A model generated the notes under the pieces. That model did no database searches. It was not told where the DNA came from and worked only from the letters and a program-made list of their open reading frames with translations. Shown here piece by piece: positions 26,951-34,527 of a DNA stretch of 64,000 nt; position 1 is the stretch's first letter, and every line of letters begins with the position of its first letter. The DNA lies in NCBI RefSeq assembly GCF_022829295.1, contig NZ_JAKSYH010000103.1, positions 33,235-97,234 of the forward strand. The letters are read 5' to 3'. Source of the stretch: Methylobacterium sp. J-088. GTDB lineage: Bacteria > Pseudomonadota > Alphaproteobacteria > Rhizobiales > Beijerinckiaceae. The translations under genes were made by a program, and so were the position numbers.

Positions 26951-27892
26951 TCAGCGCTCCGTCAGGTGGCGGCGCACGGCCTGCGCCGTGACGGACGAGA
27001 CGCGCACGTTCGACTCCTGGGTCACCCCGGCGATGTGCGGCGTCAGGATCAGGTTCGGCACGTCGGCGAAGACGGCGCCGGCCTGCGCGTCGAGGGGCTC
27101 GCGGTCGAACACGTCCAGCGCCGCGCCGCCGAGATGGCCGGCGCGCAGCGCGTCCGCGACGGCCGCCTCGTCCACGATTCCGCCCCGCGCCGCGTTGATC
27201 AGGATCGCGCCCTTCGGCATTCGGGCGAGGGCGGCCGCGTCGATCAGGCCGCGGGTCTCGTCGGTGAGCGGCACGTGCAGGGACAGCACGTCGCTTCCGG
27301 CGATGAGGGCATCGAGATCCCGGTTCCGGACCGGGCCGTGGTCCGGGCTCCAGGCGGGATCCCCGGGATCGACGAACGGATCATGGGCCGCGACCTTCAT
27401 CCCCAGAGCCGCGGCCCGGCGGGCGGTCTCCCGGGCAATCGAGCCGAACCCGAGGAGGCCGAGGTGCCGGCCGGCGATCTCGCGGCCCATCAGGGCGTTG
27501 CGCGGCCACGTGCCGGCGGCGACGCGCGCCGTCGCCCCGTAGGCGCCGCGCAGCAGCAGCATCGCGGTGGCCACGACGTATTCGGCTACCGCCCCGTCAT
27601 TGGCGCCGGTCGCCGGGTAGACCGCGATGCCCCGCTCCCGGCAGGCTGCCACGTCGATATTGTCGAGCCCGACCCCGAGGCGGCCCACCACCTTGAGATC
27701 CCGCGCGGCTTCCAGCAGGGCGCCGCGCACCCGGGTCCGGTTGCGCACGATCAGCGCGTCGGCGCCGGCCAGCGCCGCCGCCAGCGCGTCCGGCCGGTCG
27801 ACCAGCCCGGGATCGTACAGGGTGTCGAAGCCGGCAAGGTCCTCGGCGATCGCCGCCTCGTCCATGAACTCGCTGATGACGACCTTGGGCAT
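26951..27892 (-). CDS. slcC: D-2-hydroxyacid-type (S)-sulfolactate dehydrogenase
   Basis: A 313-aa NAD-dependent 2-hydroxyacid dehydrogenase. It has the nucleotide-binding fold (LGLLGFGSIARETARRAAAL), the catalytic arginine in NAARGGIVDE, the glutamate in DVFDREPL and the histidine in TPHIAGVTQESN. By analogy with SlcC of Chromohalobacter it oxidises (S)-sulfolactate to 3-sulfopyruvate. Its neighbours comC and suyAB make this assignment strong. The ATG at 27892 has GGAGAGACC just upstream. Confidence 0.85.
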   Translation of the reverse strand: MPKVVISEFMDEAAIAEDLAGFDTLYDPGLVDRPDALAAALAGADALIVRNRTRVRGALLEAARDLKVVGRLGVGLDNIDVAACRERGIAVYPATGANDGAVAEYVVATAMLLLRGAYGATARVAAGTWPRNALMGREIAGRHLGLLGFGSIARETARRAAALGMKVAAHDPFVDPGDPAWSPDHGPVRNRDLDALIAGSDVLSLHVPLTDETRGLIDAAALARMPKGAILINAARGGIVDEAAVADALRAGHLGGAALDVFDREPLDAQAGAVFADVPNLILTPHIAGVTQESNVRVSSVTAQAVRRHLTER

Positions 27893-27950
27893 GGTCTCTC
27901 CTCGTTCCCCTGTCGGTCCGGCGCCCGTCGCGCGGGCGCCGGGCTCGGCG

Positions 27951-29237
27951 TCAGGCGCTACGGTAGAGCTTCGTCATCACGAATTCCCGGTGGCCGAGGG
28001 ATTCGGCCGCCGTGAGCCGGCCGTTGGCGGTGCGCACCACCATATCGATCAGCGCATCGCCGGCCTGCGGGATGGTCATCTCGCGGCTGAGCACACCCGA
28101 GACGTCGACGTCGATATGCTCGCCCATGGTGCGCACGGTGCGGGGATTGCCCGTGATCTTGATCACCGGGACGATCGGGTTGCCGATCACGTTGCCCTGG
28201 CCGGTCGGGAAGGTGTGGACCACGTAGCCGGCCGCCGCCATCAGGGTGACACACTCGGCCGCCGCCGAGGACGTGTCCATGAAGTAGAGGCCCGGCCCCT
28301 TGGCGGGCGCCTCCGCGGGCTGCAGCGCGTCGATGAACCGGCACTCATGGCCGATCTTTTCCAGGTTCCCGAGCGCCTTCTCCTCGATCGTGGTGAGACC
28401 GCCCACGATGTTGCCCTTGGTCGGCTGCGAGTCGGACAGGTCGTCGGTCTTGTGGGCCTCGATCACGTCGTCCTGGTAGGCCTTCCACATCGTGTACCAT
28501 TTGTCGGCGATATCCGGGCTGATCGCCCGCTCGCGGCAGAGGTGCTCGGCGCCGGTGATCTCCGAGGTCTCGCCGAACACCCCGTAGATCCCGTGGGGGA
28601 TCAGCTTGTCGTACATGTTGCCGACGGTGGGGCAGGAGGCGAGGCCGGTGGTGGTGTCGGACTCGCCGCACTTGGTGGAGACCCACAGGTCGGCGATCGG
28701 GCATTCCTCGCGCTGGAGCTCGGTCGCCCATTGCACGAAGCGCTTGGCTTGGTAGCTCGCCGTGGCGACGATCGCGATGTCGCCGTGGCCCTCGATGCCG
28801 AAGCCGACGACGGGCTTGCCCGTCCTGGCAATCCCCTCGACCACGCGGTTGGTCCACTGGTCCTCGATGCCGATCACCACGACGGCGGCGACGTTCGGAT
28901 TCGAGCCGATGCCGATCAGGGTGCGGAAGTGGAGGTCCAGATCCTCACCGAACTGGAGCCGGCCGTAGGCGTGGGGCAGCGCCATCGTGCCCTTTATGGT
29001 GTTGGCGACGGCCTCGCAGGCGGCGTTGGAGAGATCGTCGAGCGGCAGGAGCACGACGTGGTTGCGCACGCCGACCCGGCCGTTCTCCCGGCGCCAGCCC
29101 ATGAAGGTGGCGGACGTGTAGGTCTCCGAGGCGCGCGTGGTCGCGAGCGCCTTCGTGGCGAGTTGATCGGGGGCGCCGCCGACGAAGGGGCTGGCGATCT
29201 CGTGTTCGAGCGGAGCGGCTTGCCTAAACATCGTCAC
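27951..29237 (-). CDS. suyB: (2R)-Sulfolactate sulfo-lyase, large subunit
   Basis: A 428-aa protein of the altronate-dehydratase (UxaA C-terminal) family. [20 protein letters not shown] starts the domain. [20 protein letters not shown] holds cysteines expected for an iron centre, and [21 protein letters not shown] is conserved in SuyB. With SuyA it splits (R)-3-sulfolactate into sulfite and pyruvate in the cytoplasm. suyA ends one base before the suyB start region, and the pair precedes slcC and comC in the same direction. Confidence 0.93.
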   Translation of the reverse strand: MTMFRQAAPLEHEIASPFVGGAPDQLATKALATTRASETYTSATFMGWRRENGRVGVRNHVVLLPLDDLSNAACEAVANTIKGTMALPHAYGRLQFGEDLDLHFRTLIGIGSNPNVAAVVVIGIEDQWTNRVVEGIARTGKPVVGFGIEGHGDIAIVATASYQAKRFVQWATELQREECPIADLWVSTKCGESDTTTGLASCPTVGNMYDKLIPHGIYGVFGETSEITGAEHLCRERAISPDIADKWYTMWKAYQDDVIEAHKTDDLSDSQPTKGNIVGGLTTIEEKALGNLEKIGHECRFIDALQPAEAPAKGPGLYFMDTSSAAAECVTLMAAAGYVVHTFPTGQGNVIGNPIVPVIKITGNPRTVRTMGEHIDVDVSGVLSREMTIPQAGDALIDMVVRTANGRLTAAESLGHREFVMTKLYRSA

Positions 29238-29238
29238 C

Positions 29239-29556
29239 TCACCAGCGCTTCGTTTTGACGTTGTGAACGTGGACGTGCTCGCCCTTGGCGACGTCCTGGA
29301 TGACCTTGCCGATGTCCTGGCCGTACTTGATGGTGGTGTCGCCGGCCTTCAGGTCGGTGAGTGCCACCTTGTGGCCGATCGGGATGTCGTGGCGGACCTG
29401 GACCGCGAAGGTGGTGTCGTTCTCGGTGATCACCCCGAAGGCGTCGGTGTTGGCGCTCAGGCCCTCGATCACCGCGACGGCGACGTTGTCCTGGGGGGAA
29501 TGGGCGAGAAGATGCGGCTTGCGGTGCCCCTCGCCGGACGCGGCGTGGCTGCTCAT
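29239..29556 (-). CDS. suyA: (2R)-Sulfolactate sulfo-lyase, small subunit
   Basis: A 105-aa SAF-domain protein, the fold of the UxaA N terminus. Conserved stretches are [25 protein letters not shown] and [24 protein letters not shown]. It partners SuyB in sulfolactate cleavage. It is the first gene of the minus-strand operon suyA-suyB-slcC-comC, and its start lies 43 bases from the first palindromic operator-like sequence. Confidence 0.92.
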   Translation of the reverse strand: MSSHAASGEGHRKPHLLAHSPQDNVAVAVIEGLSANTDAFGVITENDTTFAVQVRHDIPIGHKVALTDLKAGDTTIKYGQDIGKVIQDVAKGEHVHVHNVKTKRW

Positions 29557-29598
29557 GCGGTCCTCCTGATGGTGGTGGTCGGCTTCTGGGTGGCGACG

Positions 29599-29615
29599 TA
29601 TCTTATATAAGACTT
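29599..29615 (-). promoter_or_regulatory. Operator-like palindrome upstream of suyA
   Basis: On the minus strand this reads AAGTCTTATATAAGATA, with the palindromic core TCTTATATAAGA. It lies 43 bases upstream of the suyA start. The identical 17 bases occur in the opposite orientation at 29,920-29,936, upstream of the tauE-type gene. AT-rich dyads of this kind suit HutC-type GntR regulators; the regulator gene is in the same cluster. Binding is inferred. Confidence 0.65.
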
Positions 29616-29919
29616 ATCAGATGCTGGGCGTCAACGACCGATTGTGCGGCGGCGGTGATTTCATTGGTTCGGGGCTCGGGGCACCCGGCCCTGCAAGGCG
29701 CGACGTGCCTCCTCTACCGTGCGGGAGAGGGGACCCGCGCCGTATTCTGCAACCGTATCGCGGCCCACACTGTGTGGGTCTGAAAGCTTTAAGAGGCGGG
29801 GCGCGCGCGCGGCAGATCCGGACAGCCTGTCCAGCACGCGACTGACGCCACCAGCGCGGGTCCGTCGGGGTACTTCCCCAGAAACAGGGCACGACGCTCG
29901 CAGCTTGCCTCGCACGCCA

Positions 29920-29936
29920 AGTCTTATATAAGATAT
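29920..29936 (+). promoter_or_regulatory. Operator-like palindrome upstream of the TauE-type gene
   Basis: AAGTCTTATATAAGATA on the plus strand, identical to the copy before suyA and oriented outward toward its own gene. The two copies therefore have the same relation to the two divergent transcripts. The 300 bases between them hold no gene but include a CCCACAC/GTGTGGG hairpin at 29,764-29,778. Confidence 0.65.
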
Positions 29937-29977
29937 AGACAAAAGGAGCCCGCCCCGGCGGGGCGCCGGACGGGAGG

Positions 29978-30034
29978 ATGAGGATGGCGGTTGCCCAGGC
30001 GTTTGCCATCGGCCGGGCAGGGCGCGCCCGGTGA
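29978..30034 (+). CDS. Possible short leader peptide before the TauE-type gene
   Basis: A frame of 18 codons starts at ATG 29978 (or 16 codons from 29984) and ends in a TGA that overlaps the GTG start of the next gene as GTGA. A strong GGGAGG lies just before it. The peptide reads MRMAVAQAFAIGRAGRAR. It may serve to couple translation to the carrier gene. It could also be chance, given the GC-rich sequence. Confidence 0.35.
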   Translation: MRMAVAQAFAIGRAGRAR

Positions 30035-30777
30035 ACGACACGCTCCTCCTCGTCCTCTGCGTCGGCTGTGCCGGCCTGGTCTCGGGGCTGACGGGCTTCG
30101 CGTTCGCGCTGATCGCCTCCGGCACGCTGCTCTCGATCCGCACGCCCGTCGAGGCGACCGCGCTGGTACTCGTCTGCAGCATCCTGGCGCAGGTGATCTC
30201 GATCCTGCGGCTGCGGACCTGGCCGCCGCGGGGCACCGCGTCCGCGATGATCCTGCCCGGCCTCGTCGGCGCGCCGATCGGCATCCACCTGCTGCACGAT
30301 CTCGATCCGCGCCACATCAAGATCGCCATCGGCGCCTTCCTGGTGGTCTACAGCGGGGGCGTCAGTCTGCTGCGCGCCGAGTACCGGGTGGGGTTCGGCA
30401 ATCGCTGGAGCGACGGCGCGATCGGCTTCCTGGGCGGGGTGCTGGGCGGCATCGCGGGCCTGTCCGGCGCCCTGCCGACGGCCTGGAGCCTCGTACGCGG
30501 CTGGGAGCCCCGCACCCAGCGGGCGGTCTACCAGTCCTTCACCCTGGTGATGCAGGTCTGGGCGCTGGCGATCCTCGTCGCCCTCGACCCGATCCCGCCC
30601 GACCTCGTCGGCGATCTCGCTTTGGCGCTGCTGGTGGTGCTGGTGAGCGTGCTGGCCGGGCTCGCGCTGTTCGCCCGGATCGACCAGCAGCGCTTCCGCA
30701 CCGTGGTCCTCGCGCTGCTCGCGGCGATCGGGCTCACCACCACCGCGCTGGCGCTGCCCGGTCTGCTGCCTGGCTGA
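30031..30777 (+). CDS. TauE/SafE-family (TSUP) sulfite/sulfonate carrier
   Basis: A 248-aa membrane protein with about eight hydrophobic helices in two similar halves: GLVSGLTGFAFALIASG in the first half and GFLGGVLGGIAGLSGALP in the second, the TSUP family repeats. Family members such as TauE and CuyZ are thought to export sulfite or sulfoacetate, or to import sulfonates. A GTG start at 30031 is used. Divergent from suyAB and sharing its operator, it is probably coregulated and moves sulfite out of, or sulfolactate into, the cell. Confidence 0.82.
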   Translation: MNDTLLLVLCVGCAGLVSGLTGFAFALIASGTLLSIRTPVEATALVLVCSILAQVISILRLRTWPPRGTASAMILPGLVGAPIGIHLLHDLDPRHIKIAIGAFLVVYSGGVSLLRAEYRVGFGNRWSDGAIGFLGGVLGGIAGLSGALPTAWSLVRGWEPRTQRAVYQSFTLVMQVWALAILVALDPIPPDLVGDLALALLVVLVSVLAGLALFARIDQQRFRTVVLALLAAIGLTTTALALPGLLPG

Positions 30778-30956
30778 GCGCGGGCGGACCGATGCCTGTT
30801 TCGGAGGCCAGCGTCTGGGGTCTGAACCCGATCAGCTTGCGCGTGAGATGGCTGCTATCGAGCCATGCCGGCCGTTACGATGACCGTCGGCGCTTCCCCA
30901 AAGCGGTCATGAATCGGCGTCCCTGCACTTGTGGGCCAAGGTGATATCCGGCGGCG

Positions 30957-31331
30957 TTACCACGGCTGACCATCACCGAACGACCAATCCTCCTTGTCGA
31001 CAAAGACCATGTTGATCATGATGTCGTCAGGTCGGATCCCCAATTTAGATTTCAGTGCGTCGGCAACAGAACGGTAGAAGGCGAACTTGGTGTCCTTCTT
31101 GTTTCCGATGGTGCTCGTGACTTGGATCAAAATGAAGTCCGGAGACCGCCTGAAGCCAAGAAATTGCGGATCCTATACAAGGTTATCCGCTTCGTGCTCG
31201 CCGATCACGACGAAGCGGTCGCCATCGGGCGCTTCGAGGATGTCGACGATGCCTCGATAGACGATGTCCGCCACGGCAGCGCGGTACGCGGGGCTTTTCC
31301 CCTGGATCAAATCGATACGTGCAAAAGGCAT
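30957..31331 (-). pseudogene. Tautomerase-family gene with in-frame amber codon
   Basis: The gene starts at ATG 31331 (GAGGAGG upstream) with MPFARIDLIQGK, whose Pro after Met is the family catalytic residue. It reads to a TAG at 31173-31175 (codon 53) and then continues in the same frame for 71 codons of clear tautomerase sequence (DPQFLGFRRSPDFI, then IRPDDIMINMVFVDKEDWSF) to TAA at 30957. Family members have Tyr at the stop position (LVYDP), so a single TAT or TAC to TAG change explains it. It follows the glutathione transferase gene and was probably in its operon. Readthrough or a base-calling error are other explanations. Confidence 0.8.
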
Positions 31332-31389
31332 GATGACCTCCTCGGGCGGGATTGCGGTCGGACCCCGGCCGGGACCGACCGCTCGGCGC

Positions 31390-32088
31390 TCACGTCCGGT
31401 TGTCGATCTCCGGCACGCCGCTGCTCCTGTCCGCATAGGCGGCGATGAAGGTCGGCCGAGACTGCCAGCGCTGCCAGAAGGCATCGAGATGCTCGAAACG
31501 CTCATCGAGCGGCGTGGCGTTCACCGGGAACTTGGAGAACGCGATGGCCGTCGCCAACGTGATGTCCGAGAACGTCGGCTGATCGCCTCCCAGCAGCCAC
31601 GCGCGGCCGTCGGAGAGATGCCGATCGACCAAGCCGGCATGCGCCAGTGCCACCTTGCGGGAGTGCTCGCCCCAGGCTGGATTGCTGGTCAGTTCGAGCT
31701 TCGGGCCCAGGCCCTGATGCAGGACATGGAATGCCGTGACGATGGGATAGAGGATGTGCACCCACACCCGATTGTCCCACATCTGATCGAGGCCACGCTC
31801 GTGCGCCGTCTCGCCCATGATCTTGCGGCCTTCGAACGTGTCGTCGAGGTAGCGGGCGATGGCGGAGGTCTCGCTCAGGTAAGAGCCGTCGGCGAGCGCG
31901 AGGGTCGGTGTCTCGCCCCAAGCGTTCATTTTCAGGTGCTTCCAACCCCGTTGCTCGCCGACCGGTGACATGTCGTAGACCGTCTCGTCGAAGTGACCGG
32001 CGATGCCCTTCTCGTGCATGAAGATCCGCAGGCGTTGCGGGTTCGGGAAAGCCGAGGGGGAGGTGAAGAGCTTCAGCTTGTCGGACAT
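31390..32088 (-). CDS. Glutathione S-transferase family protein
   Basis: A 232-aa protein starting at the ATG at 32088. The N-terminal thioredoxin-like domain has LFTSPSAFPNPQRLRIFMHEKG, and the cis-Pro and glutathione-binding residues lie in WGETPTLALADGSYLSETSAI. The C-terminal helical domain ends WLLGGDQPTFSDITLATAIAF. It would conjugate glutathione to electrophiles; the substrate is unknown. The upstream region shared with tetR holds two copies of a palindrome, so TetR control is likely, and the broken tautomerase follows it. Confidence 0.88.
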   Translation of the reverse strand: MSDKLKLFTSPSAFPNPQRLRIFMHEKGIAGHFDETVYDMSPVGEQRGWKHLKMNAWGETPTLALADGSYLSETSAIARYLDDTFEGRKIMGETAHERGLDQMWDNRVWVHILYPIVTAFHVLHQGLGPKLELTSNPAWGEHSRKVALAHAGLVDRHLSDGRAWLLGGDQPTFSDITLATAIAFSKFPVNATPLDERFEHLDAFWQRWQSRPTFIAAYADRSSGVPEIDNRT

Positions 32089-32115
32089 CGTGGTCTCGCT
32101 TCCCTGAAATTTAGC

Positions 32116-32137
32116 CTGTCTGCCATATGACAGACAG
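32116..32137. promoter_or_regulatory. TetR operator-like dyad, site 1
   Basis: A 22-bp near-perfect dyad: arm CTGTCTG, core CATATG, arm CAGACAG, with one mismatched pair next to the core. It lies 28 bases upstream of the glutathione transferase start. A second copy is 55 bases away. It probably binds the divergent TetR protein. Confidence 0.65.
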
Positions 32138-32170
32138 CAAGCTAGGGGCAATCTCTTGTGCCGTCAACCC

Positions 32171-32192
32171 CTGTCTGCCATATGACAGGTGG
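32171..32192. promoter_or_regulatory. TetR operator-like dyad, site 2
   Basis: The second copy keeps CTGTCTGCCATATGACAG and differs from site 1 only in its outer right arm. It ends just before the GGAGG ribosome binding site of the tetR gene, so bound repressor would block its own transcript. Center-to-center spacing to site 1 is 55 bases, about five helical turns. Confidence 0.65.
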
Positions 32193-32201
32193 AGGTCGAG
32201 A

Positions 32202-32777
32202 ATGGCAGCGACGTTGAAGAGGGATGTGCGTGAGGCGATCCTCGTGGCCGCGCGGGAAGCCGCGATGGCTTATGGCTACGGCGGCATCAATTTCCGCGAC
32301 CTCGCGGAGGCCGTTGGCATCAAGGCCGCCAGCATCACCTACTACTTCGCCAACAAGGCCATCCTCGGCGAGGCCGTCGCGCGCCGCTATTGGGAAGACA
32401 TTGCCCGCGATCTTGAAGCTATCTCAACGGATGCGCAAAGCCCGATGGAAGCGCTGCGGCAATACCCCAGCATTTTTCGCCTCTCCCTGGAGCACAACAA
32501 TCGCATGTGCCTCAGCAGCTTCATGGCGACAGAGTATGACGCGTTGCCTGAGCAGGTTCTGAAGGAGGTCCAGTCTTTTGCAGACGTTAATACGGCCTGG
32601 CTCAGCGAGCAGCTTGTTGCTGCAAAACACGTTGAGCCGAAGGACGGGGAGACGAGAGCCCGTGCCATCTATGCTGCTGTAGCCGGAGCTCAGATCATCG
32701 CTCGAAGCCGTTCGGACATAAATCTGTTCGACGCGTTGGTCAGGAGCTATCAGGAGGCGGGACTCTTGCCGAACTGA
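32202..32777 (+). CDS. TetR-family transcriptional regulator
   Basis: A 191-aa protein. The N-terminal helix-turn-helix domain (residues about 8-55) reads REAILVAAREAAMAYGYGG then DLAEAVGIKAASITYYFANK, the TetR recognition helix. The C-terminal ligand domain has no recognisable specificity and includes a cysteine in NNRMCLSS, which might sense electrophiles given the GST target. It is divergent from the GST gene with twin dyads between. Codon use in the C-terminal half is somewhat more AT-rich than the host average, a possible sign of recent acquisition. Confidence 0.9.
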   Translation: MAATLKRDVREAILVAAREAAMAYGYGGINFRDLAEAVGIKAASITYYFANKAILGEAVARRYWEDIARDLEAISTDAQSPMEALRQYPSIFRLSLEHNNRMCLSSFMATEYDALPEQVLKEVQSFADVNTAWLSEQLVAAKHVEPKDGETRARAIYAAVAGAQIIARSRSDINLFDALVRSYQEAGLLPN

Positions 32778-32891
32778 TCTAAAGCACGCACGCAAACAAA
32801 GTCTGCTTCTATGCTTCGCCCACCGTGAGCGGTCAGGCGGCAATCCACCCTTCCCGGACATCACCAAGGCCAAGCTGATAGAGGTCAGACC

Positions 32892-34514
32892 TCAGCCGGC
32901 CCGACGGATCATGGGCGCCGGCACGCTCGCGATCATCACGTTGATGCAGGCCGGCAATCCGCTGGCATGGGCCGCCTCCAGCGCCGCCGGGAGGTCGGCG
33001 GCCCCGGTCACCAGCGCCCCGAAGCCGCCGAGCGCCTGGACCACCGCGTCGTAGCGGGTCGGGAGCAGGTCACAGTGGCGCGTCCGTTCGGAGCCGTAGC
33101 TGCGCAACTGGATCTGGTGCTCGGCGTTCCAGCGCGCGTCGTTGCCGACCACCGCGATGAACGGGATGCCGTAGCGCACGGCGGTGTCGAACTCGGCCAT
33201 GTGGAAGCCGAAGGTGCCGTCGCCCAGGACCGCGACCACGGGGGCGCCGGGGCGCTCCAGCGCGGCCGCGATCGCGAAGGGGATCGACGCGCCGATCGTC
33301 CCCGAGACGCCGTTGATCAGCCGGCGCCCGGCGCCGACGAGGGCCTGCGGCCATTGGCCGATCTCGCCGCCGTCGCAGATCAGCGTGCCGTCCCGATGGT
33401 GTTCCAGGAAGGCGTCGACCGCGCGGCACAACTCCACCGGGTGCAGGTTCCCGTCCTTCCCACGTAGATCCGCCCAGCCGGCCGGCCGGTGGGCGAGGGC
33501 GGCCCGCGCCTCGGCGTGCCACGCGTCCCGGCGGCGCGGGCCTCCTCGGGCCGTCAGAGTCGCCAGCACCGGCCGCGGATCGGCGAGGCCCGCAACGGCG
33601 AGCCGCTCGGCTGGAGCGCGGGCAAGGAGCGTCGGATCGGGATCGACGATGGCGAAGCGGCAATCGGGCGCGAGGGCGGGCGCCGCGCCGAAGCGCAGGG
33701 TGAAGTCGAGCGGCTTGCCGAGGAGGACGAGGAGGTCGGCCCGCGCCAGGATTTCGGCGAAGGCGCCGAGCGCCGGATCGTTGATCCCGCGCGGGCTCTC
33801 CATGCCGACGACCGGCAGGCCGAGGGTTTCCGCCAGCGCCGCCATGGCGGCCCGGCCGGAGGCGTCGCACAGGGCGGGCCCGCAGGCGACGAGGGGGCGT
33901 TCCGCGCCGTCGAGGGCGGCGAGCAGATCGGCCACGAGATCCGGCGCCGGCTCGGCAAGCTGGATCGCGGCCGCCGCCCGGTCCGGGATCCGGACCGAGG
34001 CGGCGGGGACGGCCGTCTCCAGCAGATCGATCGGCAGGCTGAGATGGACCGGGCCGGGCCGCCCCTCGCGGGCGATCCGGACGGCGCGGGCAAGATCGGG
34101 GGCCAGCGCCGCGACCGAACCGGCGGTCCAGGCGGCCTTGGTCATCGGCCGGGCGATGTCGGCCTGGGCCAGCTCCTGGAAGGCGCCGCGCCCGAGTTCG
34201 GACAGGCCCGCATGGCCGGAGAGCAGCAGCACCGGCGACTCCGCCGCCAGTGCCGTGGTGAGCGCCGCCGCGCCGTTGGTGTGGCCCTGTCCACCCGTGA
34301 CCAGCGCGACCCCGACCTCGCCGGTCAGCCGGCCCCAGGCGTCGGCCATGTGGACGCAGGCCGCCTCGTGCCGGGTATGGACGAGGGCGATCCCGGTCTC
34401 CAGCAGCGCGTCGAAGACCGGCATGATGTGGTTGCCCGACAGGGTGAAGATCCGGGTGACGCCGAGCGCCTCCAGGGTCCGGGCGACGATGTCGGCACCG
34501 CGCAGGGTCTGCAT
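32892..34514 (-). CDS. Thiamine-pyrophosphate-dependent enzyme (acetolactate synthase-like)
   Basis: A 540-aa enzyme. The N-terminal Pyr domain has IFTLSGNHIMPVFD with the catalytic glutamate in HTRHEAACVHMAD. The C-terminal PP domain has the thiamine-binding VLGDGTFGFHMAE ending at VVGND. A central FAD/ADP-like domain lies between. The family includes acetolactate synthase, oxalyl-CoA decarboxylase and 2-hydroxyacyl-CoA lyase; the sequence does not decide between them. It is the last gene of the eight-gene operon starting at 40,224, 13 bases after the flavoprotein gene, so it probably acts on the product of the hydratase. Confidence 0.82.
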   Translation of the reverse strand: MQTLRGADIVARTLEALGVTRIFTLSGNHIMPVFDALLETGIALVHTRHEAACVHMADAWGRLTGEVGVALVTGGQGHTNGAAALTTALAAESPVLLLSGHAGLSELGRGAFQELAQADIARPMTKAAWTAGSVAALAPDLARAVRIAREGRPGPVHLSLPIDLLETAVPAASVRIPDRAAAAIQLAEPAPDLVADLLAALDGAERPLVACGPALCDASGRAAMAALAETLGLPVVGMESPRGINDPALGAFAEILARADLLVLLGKPLDFTLRFGAAPALAPDCRFAIVDPDPTLLARAPAERLAVAGLADPRPVLATLTARGGPRRRDAWHAEARAALAHRPAGWADLRGKDGNLHPVELCRAVDAFLEHHRDGTLICDGGEIGQWPQALVGAGRRLINGVSGTIGASIPFAIAAALERPGAPVVAVLGDGTFGFHMAEFDTAVRYGIPFIAVVGNDARWNAEHQIQLRSYGSERTRHCDLLPTRYDAVVQALGGFGALVTGAADLPAALEAAHASGLPACINVMIASVPAPMIRRAG

Positions 34515-34527
34515 GGACGGGCTCTCC

